21,312 bases of DNA from Bacteroidales bacterium UBA5219 (GTDB lineage: Bacteria; Bacteroidota; Bacteroidia; Bacteroidales; ML635J-15), in assembly GCA_002412425.1 (NCBI GenBank), contig DHVB01000027.1, positions 1 through 21,312 of the forward strand, read 5' to 3'. The number at the start of each line of letters is the position of its first letter. Position 1 is the stretch's first letter. The notes under the pieces were generated by a model, which searched no databases, was not told the DNA's origin, and worked only from the letters and a program-made list of their open reading frames with translations. This document shows, piece after piece, positions 15,344-21,312 of this stretch. The position numbers were made by a program, and so were the translations under genes.

Positions 15344-16543
15344 TTACTTAATTCCCATTTTCTTTTTTAGATCTTTCGGAATAGCATCTTTATGAACAAC
15401 TATATTCATAGTTTTATATTTTACAAAACTTTCTGAAGCATAAAAATATCCATCATACTCGTTGCTTGCTGCCCAAGAGTTTTTTACATAATAATATTTT
15501 GTGCCGTTTTGATCTGTACCCATTCCACAAATCAACATTCCGTGGTCGTCTGTAGTAAGGTAATTGTCAAAAGCTTCTTGTCTCATTTCTTGAGTAATAG
15601 TTTTTTCAGGAACTGGTTTGTCTAAAGCATATAAAAGACTTTCTTTTTCTCTTGCAGAAAGTTTTTCCCATTTATCTCTTTCTAAACCATCTAAGTCAGG
15701 TCTGTCTTCTTCTGGAATTACAGCAAAACCTCTTGTCCATTTGAATCCTTTTTCGCTAACATCAGAACCCCAGCATACTGTAAAATCGTTGTTAATAGCA
15801 TTGTCTAAAACTTGCATCATTTCGTCAATAGGTAAGTTGTAAGCAGTTCCCCAAGCCCAGTTGTCAGGAATTTCAAGAATAAATTTTTCATAAAATGGAT
15901 GATGTGTATATGAAGTAATATTTATATAATCATCAGTATTTATTCCTAAATATTCTGCAAATGATTGTGGAGTGTATTTTTTACCTTCATAAGTAAACTC
16001 TTCTGGAACTTCGCCAAGATAAGCATCTAAAATGCCGTTGTAGCCTCTTAGCCAAGCTGTAGAAAGTTTTTTATTACCATTTTTAATAACAGCGTCAACA
16101 TAGCCTTTTAAAACAGCATCTAATTCACCGTGAACATGATTAGTTTCGCCATAGTTTAAGCCTGTGTAAACATCTTCAGGAACAATTCCATGTTTTTTAA
16201 TTACATTAAACACATCATGGAAAGCACCACCACCACTAAAATTAATTTCGCCATGCATTCTTACATACTTTTCAGCTTTGTCGTTGTAAGTATAACGTAC
16301 AATAAAAAGTTCTGCAAGGTCGATTTCTGGTTTGCCAAGGCGTAAAAGTTCAGATTCAATAAATGCTAAACCACTATAGCTCCAGCAAGTACCAGCTCTG
16401 TATTGGTCTTTTACAGGTGTTGTTTTAACTTCTTTTTTTAAGGTGAATACATAAGATTCATCTTTTTTCTCAGTGTCGTCTTGAGCAATTACCGATACGC
16501 TTAAAAACGAAATTGCTAATAATCCAAGTAAAAACTTTTTCAT
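15344..16543 (-). CDS. Exported C1 family peptidase (bleomycin hydrolase/aminopeptidase C-like)
   Basis: A 399-residue papain-clan peptidase. A clear signal peptide (residues 1-20, ending 'SVSVIA') leads to the mature 'QDDTEKKDES'. The catalytic set is complete: Gln47 and Cys53 in 'PVKDQYRAGTCWSYS', His334 in 'TTDDHGMLICG' and Asn355 in 'YVKNSWA'. The insertions and ending match the bleomycin hydrolase/PepC branch (C1B), which trims N-terminal residues from peptides. Unlike cytosolic PepC this one is exported, so it likely works in the periplasm or outside. It has its own full-consensus promoter. Upstream is the MBL gene on the same strand, 151 bases away. No terminator stands out downstream. 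Confidence 0.94.
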   Translation of the reverse strand: MKKFLLGLLAISFLSVSVIAQDDTEKKDESYVFTLKKEVKTTPVKDQYRAGTCWSYSGLAFIESELLRLGKPEIDLAELFIVRYTYNDKAEKYVRMHGEINFSGGGAFHDVFNVIKKHGIVPEDVYTGLNYGETNHVHGELDAVLKGYVDAVIKNGNKKLSTAWLRGYNGILDAYLGEVPEEFTYEGKKYTPQSFAEYLGINTDDYINITSYTHHPFYEKFILEIPDNWAWGTAYNLPIDEMMQVLDNAINNDFTVCWGSDVSEKGFKWTRGFAVIPEEDRPDLDGLERDKWEKLSAREKESLLYALDKPVPEKTITQEMRQEAFDNYLTTDDHGMLICGMGTDQNGTKYYYVKNSWAASNEYDGYFYASESFVKYKTMNIVVHKDAIPKDLKKKMGIK

Positions 16544-16586
16544 AAATTCAGATTTTATTTAATTTTAATATTAATTTATTTATGCA

Positions 16587-16616
16587 CAAATTTAATAAAA
16601 GTTTTTGTTTATACAA
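16587..16616 (-). promoter_or_regulatory. Bacteroidota-type promoter of the C1 peptidase gene
   Basis: On the minus strand TTG (16616-16614), 19 bases, then TAAATTTG (16594-16587). The leader before the ATG at 16543 would be about 35 bases. Confidence 0.72.
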
Positions 16617-16694
16617 TAATATTTGAATTTTATAATACTTAGAAAAAAGTTAAAACAACAAGTATGATATGATTAGCAAAGCTTTTGTGTTGTT

Positions 16695-17453
16695 CTAAAA
16701 ATTTATTTGTAATCCATCGTAGGCTAATTGAATTTTTTCGGGCAATTCAGAATTTATTTTATCGTATAAACCCATAGAACAACTGATATGTGTTAAATAA
16801 ACTTGTTCGGCTTTTGTACTTTGAGCTATGTTTATAGCTTCGTCTAAAGAAAAATGTTTATTATGTTTTTCATGCCTCAATGCATTGATTATGAGAATTT
16901 TGCAATCTTCAATTTTTTTAAGCTCTTTTTCAGAAATAAAGCTAGCATCTGTAATGTAAACAAAATCATTAATTCTAAAACCAAGAATTGGTAGTTTCCC
17001 TTGCATTGCTCTAATTGGAAGAATTTCTATGTCGTTTATTTTAAATTTTTCTTCAGAAATTGTATTTATTTCAAATTTTGGAATTCCAGGATAATTTGTA
17101 TTAAAAGAGTAGGAGAATTCATTTATAATTGCATCGGCAACTCTTTTTTCGGCGTAAATTGGTATTGCCGAGTTTAACAAATAGTTGAAAGGTCTTAGGT
17201 CGTCCAAACCACCAATATGGTCGCGATGTTCGTGAGTAATTAGGACAGTATCAATTTTTGTGATATTTTCTCTTAGCACTTGTTGCCTAAAATCAGGTCC
17301 TGCATCTATAATAATATTTGTATTATCTAATTTTAGAAAAATTGAGGTTCTAAGTCTTTTGTCTTTGCTGTTTGTTGAAGTGCATACTTCGCACTTGCAC
17401 CCAATAACTGGCACGCCAAGCGAAGTTCCTGTACCTAAAATAATTGCTTTCAT
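16695..17453 (-). CDS. PhnP-like MBL-fold metallo-hydrolase
   Basis: A 252-residue metallo-beta-lactamase-fold protein. It opens 'ILGTGTSLGVPVIGCKC' and carries the metal motif 'THEHRDHIGG' (His74, His76, Asp78, His79), with later ligands likely in 'ITDA' and 'LTHIS'. Three cysteines, Cys19, Cys21 and Cys24 (CxCxxC), match the extra structural zinc site of E. coli PhnP, a phosphoribosyl cyclic phosphodiesterase. No phn genes are nearby, so the substrate is uncertain; cyclic nucleotide or phosphodiester hydrolysis is the general expectation. No signal peptide, hence cytoplasmic. It is divergent from the methyltransferase gene across a 101-base shared promoter region. Confidence 0.9.
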   Translation of the reverse strand: MKAIILGTGTSLGVPVIGCKCEVCTSTNSKDKRLRTSIFLKLDNTNIIIDAGPDFRQQVLRENITKIDTVLITHEHRDHIGGLDDLRPFNYLLNSAIPIYAEKRVADAIINEFSYSFNTNYPGIPKFEINTISEEKFKINDIEILPIRAMQGKLPILGFRINDFVYITDASFISEKELKKIEDCKILIINALRHEKHNKHFSLDEAINIAQSTKAEQVYLTHISCSMGLYDKINSELPEKIQLAYDGLQINF

Positions 17454-17466
17454 AAATATTTTGATA

Positions 17467-17474
17467 CAAATTTA
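17467..17474 (-). promoter_or_regulatory. Putative -7 element of the MBL gene, very close to its start codon
   Basis: TAAATTTG on the minus strand ends 13 bases before the ATG at 17453, so transcription would begin only about 5-8 bases upstream of it. No TTG was found at the expected -33 position. Confidence 0.4.
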
Positions 17475-17539
17475 GTAAAAATATTGTTAAGCGAAATATT
17501 AATGATAGGTAAAAATAGTTTTTTAACTAAGTTTTATTT

Positions 17540-17547
17540 TAACTTTG
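17540..17547 (+). promoter_or_regulatory. Putative -7 element of the methyltransferase gene, next to its start codon
   Basis: TAACTTTG ends 7 bases before the ATG at 17555. Transcription would start at or beside this ATG, giving a leaderless message. If the second ATG (17567) is used, the leader is about 12 bases. The -33 TTG is missing. Confidence 0.45.
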
Positions 17548-17554
17548 CAAAATA

Positions 17555-18271
17555 ATGATAAAAGAAATGAACTTTAAATCTTGTCTATATTTAATTCCTA
17601 ATTTGATTGGTGCAACAGATGTTGATGATGTTTTGCCAAAGAATTTATATTCTCAAATTTCTCATATTAGACATTTTATTGTTGAAGATATTCGCAATGC
17701 AAGAAGGTTTTTAAGAAGTTTGTCAAAAGATTTTGTTATTGATGATTTAACTTTTTATGAGTTGAATAAACATACAGAAATTGAGCAAATTGAAGATTAT
17801 TTAAAAGTTTCTGAACAAGGTTTAGATATAGGTTTGTTGAGTGAAGCTGGTTTGCCTTGTGTTGCTGACCCAGGAAACTTAATAGTACAATTAGCTCATA
17901 AAAAAAATATAAGAGTAAAACCACTTTCTGGTCCTTCTTCAATTTTTATGGCATTAATGGCTTCGGGAATGAATGGTCAGAATTTTGCTTTTAATGGTTA
18001 TTTACCTATTGATAATTCTCAAAAGATTTCTAAAATAAAAAGCTTAGAAGCTCGTTCTCGCAAAGAAAATCAGTCACAAATTTTTATGGATACACCATTT
18101 AGAAATGATAAATTATTAAGTGATTTACTTTCTACATTAAATCCTGAAACTTATTTGTGTGTAGCTTCAAATATTTCTTGTGAAGATGAAATGATAATTC
18201 GCAAAAAAGTTGCTGATTGGAAAAAAATAAATATTTCATTAAATAAAAAACCTTGTATTTTTATTATTTAG
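17555..18271 (+). CDS. RsmI-like SAM-dependent (tetrapyrrole methylase fold) methyltransferase
   Basis: A 238-residue protein of the tetrapyrrole/corrin methylase fold. The start 'LYLIPNLIGATDVDDVLP' parallels the RsmI N-terminus, and 'LLSEAGLPCVADPGN' (94-108) is the SAM-site motif (SDAGxPxxxDPG in RsmI). 'PLSGPSSIFMALMASG' (123-138) also fits. RsmI 2'-O-methylates 16S rRNA C1402. Bacteroidota carry this shorter variant, often beside a true RsmI, so the same target cannot be assumed. Its stop is 12 bases before the FMN/NapH-like gene, suggesting co-transcription. Met5 (17567) is an alternative start that better fits the nearby promoter. Confidence 0.88.
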   Translation: MIKEMNFKSCLYLIPNLIGATDVDDVLPKNLYSQISHIRHFIVEDIRNARRFLRSLSKDFVIDDLTFYELNKHTEIEQIEDYLKVSEQGLDIGLLSEAGLPCVADPGNLIVQLAHKKNIRVKPLSGPSSIFMALMASGMNGQNFAFNGYLPIDNSQKISKIKSLEARSRKENQSQIFMDTPFRNDKLLSDLLSTLNPETYLCVASNISCEDEMIIRKKVADWKKINISLNKKPCIFII

Positions 18272-18283
18272 TTTTGTGTAAGT

Positions 18284-19471
18284 ATGAAAAAAGTATTCAA
18301 AATATTATTGCTTATTGTTGCTCTTGCAATTGTTGTGTTAAGTTCGGGAAGAATTTTTAATTACGAAATAAAATCTGGTTCAAAACCTAATTCAAATAAA
18401 AATAAAGAAGTCAACGAAAAAACTAAAATTTTCCCTGAATTAGTAGCTGATTACAATTATTATTTACTCGACAGTATAAAAGATTCTTATACTTTATTTA
18501 ATTCTAATGATGAGCAATTAGCGACAGTGATTTTTAGTTTTCCTTATTGTGATTCAATAAAAGGTTTTGGCGATAATATTCCTTTAGCAATTGTTTTTAA
18601 TAGTAATGATGAAGTTGAGCAGATTTATTTTTTTCCAAATAATGAAACAAAAGATTGGATGAATAAGTTGGAAAAAGACGGTTTTTTTGAAACTTGGAAT
18701 AGTTTGTCGGCAGAAAAAGCCTTGGATTTAGAAGTAAATGCTGTTAGTGGAGCAACTTATTCAAGCAAAGCAATTATTCAAATAGTAAAACACAGACTTT
18801 CATTATATACAGATTCAAGTTCTTCGGATTTTTCAAGCAATTGGGTTAATGTATTAGGTTTGATTTTGTCTTTTGTAGTTTTGATTTTTGCGATAATTTC
18901 ATTTTTTAAACCAAAATATGGAAGAAAATTTAGAATATACTTATTAATTGCTTCTGTAGGGATTTTGGGATTTTGGCAAGGAAAATTTTTAAGTTTAGCT
19001 TTATTCCATTATTGGTTGTTAAATGGTTTTAATATTTGGGAGCAAATATTTTTATTTACAGTTTTGATTTTGGCAGTGATTTTACCTTTAATTACAAATA
19101 AATCATTCTATTGTCAATATCTTTGTCCTTATGGAGCAGCTCAGGAATTGGTTTCAAAACTAAATAAAAAGAAAAAAATAAATTTGGGGAATAAAATCAC
19201 AAAATATTTAAAGTATGTAAAATTTGCTTATCTTTTTGTAATATTCCTTTTAATTGTTCTGTCTGTAGATGTAGTGTTAGAAGATTTTGAACCTTTTTCT
19301 GCTTTTAAATTTCAATTTGCATCTTTGACTGTGCTTATTCTATCAGTAGTAATGCTTGTATTGTCTGCTTTTATAAATAAAGCTTGGTGTCGATATTTTT
19401 GTCCAACAGGAGCAATTTTATCTTTATTTAGAACAAAGACAAGTAGGAGCAAAGATGATTGTGAAAATTAA
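18284..19471 (+). CDS. FMN-binding and NapH/NosR-like membrane redox protein
   Basis: A 395-residue membrane protein. One N-terminal helix (5-22) anchors an extracytoplasmic FMN-binding domain (about 60-175). Its 'NAVSGATYSS' motif (Thr158) is the expected covalent flavinylation site, which needs an ApbE-type transferase not seen here. About six further helices (188-364) follow, with two 'CxxxCP' motifs, Cys277-Cys281 and Cys369-Cys373, as in NapH/NosR-type proteins. Unlike typical NosR or NapH, no ferredoxin-type CxxCxxCxxxC cluster follows; the chain ends 'TSRSKDDCEN'. It probably moves electrons across the inner membrane. The donor and acceptor are unknown. The DUF1858 gene starts 30 bases downstream on the same strand. 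Confidence 0.85.
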   Translation: MKKVFKILLLIVALAIVVLSSGRIFNYEIKSGSKPNSNKNKEVNEKTKIFPELVADYNYYLLDSIKDSYTLFNSNDEQLATVIFSFPYCDSIKGFGDNIPLAIVFNSNDEVEQIYFFPNNETKDWMNKLEKDGFFETWNSLSAEKALDLEVNAVSGATYSSKAIIQIVKHRLSLYTDSSSSDFSSNWVNVLGLILSFVVLIFAIISFFKPKYGRKFRIYLLIASVGILGFWQGKFLSLALFHYWLLNGFNIWEQIFLFTVLILAVILPLITNKSFYCQYLCPYGAAQELVSKLNKKKKINLGNKITKYLKYVKFAYLFVIFLLIVLSVDVVLEDFEPFSAFKFQFASLTVLILSVVMLVLSAFINKAWCRYFCPTGAILSLFRTKTSRSKDDCEN

Positions 19472-19501
19472 ACAAAATTTATTTATTTCTGTTTTATAAA
19501 A

Positions 19502-19708
19502 ATGAAAATAACAAAAAATATTTTAATCGAAGATTTAGTGGAAAATTATCCTATTTCCATTGATTATTTGTCAAAACAAGGAATACGTTGCATTAGATGT
19601 GGAGAACCAATTTGGGGTACTTTAGAAGATGCTGGTATAGAAAAAGGTTTTACAACAGAAGAAATTGAAAACTTTGTTAAAGAATTGAAAGTTTTAGCAA
19701 ATCAGTAA
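19502..19708 (+). CDS. DUF1858 domain protein, likely redox accessory
   Basis: A 68-residue single-domain DUF1858 protein: 'ILIEDLVENYPISIDYLSKQG' followed by 'IRCIRCGEPIWGTLEDAG', with a CxxC pair (Cys30 and Cys33). The domain also occurs at the N-terminus of ScdA/RIC-type and hybrid-cluster-associated proteins, and is linked with anaerobic or nitrosative redox chemistry. Placed 30 bases after the FMN/NapH-like gene, it may be that protein's soluble partner, or bind a metal or thiol. Its stop codon (19706-19708) directly abuts the stop of the convergent gene (19709-19711) with no spacer. Confidence 0.88.
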   Translation: MKITKNILIEDLVENYPISIDYLSKQGIRCIRCGEPIWGTLEDAGIEKGFTTEEIENFVKELKVLANQ

Positions 19709-20410
19709 TCAATTGTTTTTTAAGAAAATAAATAAATTTTTATTCATTTTTCTAACAGTATAAATTTCTTGTTTTGTAACTTTTCTAAAAAAAGGATATT
19801 TCACAAAAAATGGAAACGGTCTTCTTAATTGGGCAAAATTTTTGTCTTTTATAATTAATCCTTTTGCACCTGTGCTTCCGCCACCATAATATGTTGCTTG
19901 TGGTTCTGTAGAAAAGTGGTCTGTAGTTTGCATAGTGCTATGAGAATAAAATTTTGTGGTATCGCCTTTAACTTCGCCAAATTCAGCAATTAAAAAGTTT
20001 TCAAATTCAAATTTAAACTTATCTATTACTTGTAATTTTTCGTCAATAAATTTTACTTCATCAAATTTTCCTTCTGAAACAAGTTTAGAATCATTGCTGT
20101 AGAAGAAATAAACAGGGCAGAAGTTAAATTCAGATTTAAAAGCGTTAATTATTCTCAAATTTTCTTCATTTATTTTTTGTTTTCTTTTTTCTGCCAAATC
20201 TGTCTGTCCTGATTTTATCAGTGCATCTATGGTGTTTTGTCCTGTTTTTAATCTTACTAAAAGAGCACCATTATGCAAATCATTTATTTGTTGTTTTGCG
20301 ACTATTTTAGCTTTTGCATTAGAGGCTTTCATATCCTTGAAGCCAGCTTGGTCTTGGGCAAAACAAAAACTTACACTAAATATTAAAATTAAACTAAAAT
20401 ATATTTTCAT
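19709..20410 (-). CDS. Exported protein of unknown function
   Basis: From the ATG at 20410 the protein has 233 residues and a strong signal peptide, MKIYFSLILIFSVSFCFAQ. The mature part contains 'NGALLVRLKTGQNTIDALIKSGQ', 'FCPVYFFYSNDSKLVSEG', 'EFENFLIAEFGEV' and 'GAKGLIIKDKNFAQLRRPFP'. I have the impression of a conserved Bacteroidota family but cannot name a domain. An alternative ATG at 20473 overlaps the stop of the upstream DUF2752 gene (ATGA), which would suggest coupling but would bury the signal peptide behind 21 residues. The later start is preferred. The proteins are probably co-transcribed. No promoter consensus lies just upstream of 20410. Confidence 0.8.
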   Translation of the reverse strand: MKIYFSLILIFSVSFCFAQDQAGFKDMKASNAKAKIVAKQQINDLHNGALLVRLKTGQNTIDALIKSGQTDLAEKRKQKINEENLRIINAFKSEFNFCPVYFFYSNDSKLVSEGKFDEVKFIDEKLQVIDKFKFEFENFLIAEFGEVKGDTTKFYSHSTMQTTDHFSTEPQATYYGGGSTGAKGLIIKDKNFAQLRRPFPFFVKYPFFRKVTKQEIYTVRKMNKNLFIFLKNN

Positions 20411-20469
20411 AGACAAAATAATTTTGAAAAATAACGGTATTATTTGATATTTATTATGCTTTAAAAATT

Positions 20470-20802
20470 TCATTTATTGTGTTTTACAAATATTACAAAA
20501 TCTCTAATTAGTAAAAAACTTATTAGTGGAAATACAATGAAAATTAGCGGGTTAGCATCCCATGCGGCAGAAAAATCAAAACTTAATAAATGAATAAAAG
20601 CTCTTGTAAGTCCGCAGCCAGGACATTTTACATTAAATATTTTATACCACAGACAAGGAATTAAAATATCTATTTTTGCAAATACATAAAGAATTATACC
20701 TGTAAAATAATAGAGAGCAAGTAATGATAACAAATAATGCCTTTTAAGATAAGCAAATATTATTGATAAGGAAATATTATTTTTTTTTGACTTGTTTTCC
20801 AT
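20470..20802 (-). CDS. DUF2752 membrane protein
   Basis: From the ATG at 20802 this is a 110-residue inner-membrane protein with about three helices and the DUF2752 signature 'CPGCGLTRAFIHLL' followed by 'FDFSAAWDANPLIF'. The CPxCG sequence suggests metal or thiol chemistry, but the family's role is unknown. A TTG at 20811 would add three residues. It is rejected because the candidate -7 element ends only 11 bases before it, while ATG 20802 leaves a short leader. It is the first gene of a pair with the exported unknown protein; the two touch at an ATGA if the longer start of the latter is used. Confidence 0.88.
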   Translation of the reverse strand: MENKSKKNNISLSIIFAYLKRHYLLSLLALYYFTGIILYVFAKIDILIPCLWYKIFNVKCPGCGLTRAFIHLLSFDFSAAWDANPLIFIVFPLISFLLIRDFVIFVKHNK

Positions 20803-20821
20803 TAAAATCAATTAAATCAAG

Positions 20822-20829
20822 CAAAAATA
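20822..20829 (-). promoter_or_regulatory. Putative -7 element of the DUF2752 gene
   Basis: TATTTTTG on the minus strand, about 20 bases before the ATG at 20802. No TTG at -33, so moderate support only. Confidence 0.4.
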
Positions 20830-20923
20830 CATTTTTTAAATTAATTAATGCGACTTTTACTTGAATAAATTTGTGTTTTTAAGCTCTGTAATTAAAAATT
20901 TAATAAAAAAGATTAATAATTTA

Positions 20924-20953
20924 TTGGATAATTAAGTAAAATGCTTATTTTTG
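20924..20953 (+). promoter_or_regulatory. Bacteroidota-type promoter of the tRNA gene
   Basis: TTG (20924-20926), 19 bases, TATTTTTG (20946-20953): full consensus. Start expected near 20960, giving a roughly 20-base 5' leader for removal by RNase P. Confidence 0.78.
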
Positions 20954-20979
20954 CACTCACATTTTTGGTGATAAAAAAT

Positions 20980-21053
20980 GGCGAGGTAGCTCAGCTGGTT
21001 AGAGCGCATGATTCATAATCATGAGGTCGGCGGTTCAAGCCCGCCTCTCGCTA
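20980..21053 (+). tRNA. tRNA with CAT anticodon, probably elongator tRNA-Met
   Basis: A 74-base cloverleaf: acceptor GGCGAGG/TCTCGCT with G-T at the first and last pairs, D arm GCTC/GAGC, anticodon stem CATGA/TCATG with loop TTCATAA (anticodon CAT at 21014-21016), variable AGGTC, T arm GGCGG/CCGCC with loop TTCAAGC, and discriminator A. The CCA end is not encoded. The anticodon stem lacks the three G-C pairs of initiator tRNA. A lysidine-modified tRNA-Ile(CAT) cannot be fully excluded by sequence alone. Confidence 0.97.
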
Positions 21054-21060
21054 CAGAGAA

Positions 21061-21095
21061 AAGGCAGTTGTAAAAATTTAGCAACTGCTTTTTTT
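21061..21095 (+). terminator. Rho-independent terminator of the tRNA gene
   Basis: GGCAGTTG pairs with CAACTGCT (one G-T) around an 11-base loop, with a run of seven T from 21089. It begins 8 bases after the tRNA. Confidence 0.9.
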
Positions 21096-21155
21096 ATTAT
21101 ACCATTATTTTGCTAGCTAGGATTTAGCAGGTGCGACATACTATAAACATTTCTA

Positions 21156-21170
21156 ACTTTAAAAACTTTA
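21156..21170 (+). repeat. Third copy of the 15-mer ACTTTAAAAACTTTA
   Basis: Identical to 15273-15287 and to the complement of 13647-13661. The similarity does not extend far here. Probably a dispersed intergenic A/T-rich repeat. Confidence 0.45.
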
Positions 21171-21213
21171 AACTGACTTATGATGGTACAATAAATTAAA
21201 ATTTGTATAGATA

Positions 21214-21237
21214 AGAGACGGCGCATGCACCGTCTCT
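21214..21237. repeat. GC-rich 24-bp palindrome
   Basis: AGAGACGG, a centre of CGCATGCA, and CCGTCTCT form a palindrome around GCATGC with a single mismatched pair (C/A). It stands out in very AT-rich intergenic DNA and lacks a T-run, so it is not a terminator. It resembles dispersed palindromic repeats of REP/MITE type. Confidence 0.6.
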
Positions 21238-21285
21238 ACATTATACTGCATAATTTATTGAAATTCAGACTTTTAATTTTCAACA

Positions 21286-21309
21286 CTTCAACTACGTTCA
21301 GTGCATCGC
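21286..21309 (+). repeat. Bacteroidota-type dispersed intergenic repeat fragment
   Basis: CTTCAACTACGTTCAGTGCA followed by TCGC resembles the 'CTTCGACTACGCTCAG' intergenic repeats seen in many Bacteroidota genomes. Recognition is from memory, and the element may continue past the window end. Confidence 0.35.
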
Positions 21310-21312
21310 TTT

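Noticed and set aside
16695..17453. MBL protein as ribonuclease Z
   Set aside because: The CxCxxC structural-zinc cysteines and overall form are closer to PhnP, and length is below that of typical RNase Z.
20980..21053. Initiator tRNA-Met
   Set aside because: It lacks the three consecutive G-C pairs in the anticodon stem that mark initiators.
1..21312. CRISPR array or complete insertion sequence
   Set aside because: No evenly spaced direct repeats and no transposase or integrase frame were found; only short repeat remnants are present.

Overview
The window looks like a chromosomal segment of an AT-rich Bacteroidota bacterium, most likely Bacteroidales or a neighbouring order. Four observations support this. 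Genes lack Shine-Dalgarno sites. Several start regions carry the Bacteroidota promoter form TTG-N19-TAnnTTTG. One exported protease ends in a type IX secretion (T9SS) sorting domain. The tRNA does not encode its CCA end. An FMN/NapH-type redox protein next to a DUF1858 protein fits an anaerobic or microaerobic life, but that is inference.

Layout. 1-1010: SPFH/band-7 membrane protein with a strong bidirectional terminator. 1039-1893 (-): YD-repeat-like lipoprotein whose signal peptide appears frameshifted in a T8 tract. 2087-3808 (+): secreted C69 dipeptidase. 3814-4643 (-): DUF2089 zinc-ribbon/HTH protein overlapping a Yip1-like membrane protein that is split by an ATTG tandem repeat. 4856-6574 (-): secreted C10 (streptopain-type) protease with a CUB-like domain and a T9SS tail. 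6732-12727 (-): housekeeping block of ftsY, a SufT-like MIP18 protein, sufE, trxA and dnaE. 12919-13609 (+): secreted FG-GAP/VCBS-like protein with two apparent A7-tract frameshifts. 13634-15300: accessory island holding one AlbA_2/Schlafen-type ATP-binding regulator between inverted 28-bp repeats, with an insertion-sequence-like end on its right. 15344-16543 (-): exported C1 (bleomycin-hydrolase-like) peptidase. 16695-18271: divergent MBL hydrolase (-) and RsmI-like methyltransferase (+). 18284-19708 (+): FMN-binding/NapH-like membrane redox protein plus DUF1858 protein. 19709-20802 (-): exported hypothetical and DUF2752 membrane protein. 20980-21053: tRNA(CAT) with promoter and terminator, followed by a repeat-rich intergenic tail.

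How the genes fit together. Three exported cysteine peptidases of unrelated families (C69, C10, C1) lie within 15 kb and suggest a protein- or peptide-using lifestyle. SufT-like, SufE and thioredoxin form a small Fe-S/thiol group. The FMN/NapH protein, the DUF1858 protein and perhaps the upstream methyltransferase look co-transcribed. The most unusual signal is three single-base homopolymer frameshifts confined to two exported, non-housekeeping proteins, together with a tetranucleotide-repeat frameshift in a membrane protein. Equally long homopolymers in dnaE and ftsY are in frame. This pattern fits slippage-based phase variation or gene decay better than uniform sequencing error, but only read data can decide. 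No stretch longer than about 300 bases lacks a gene.
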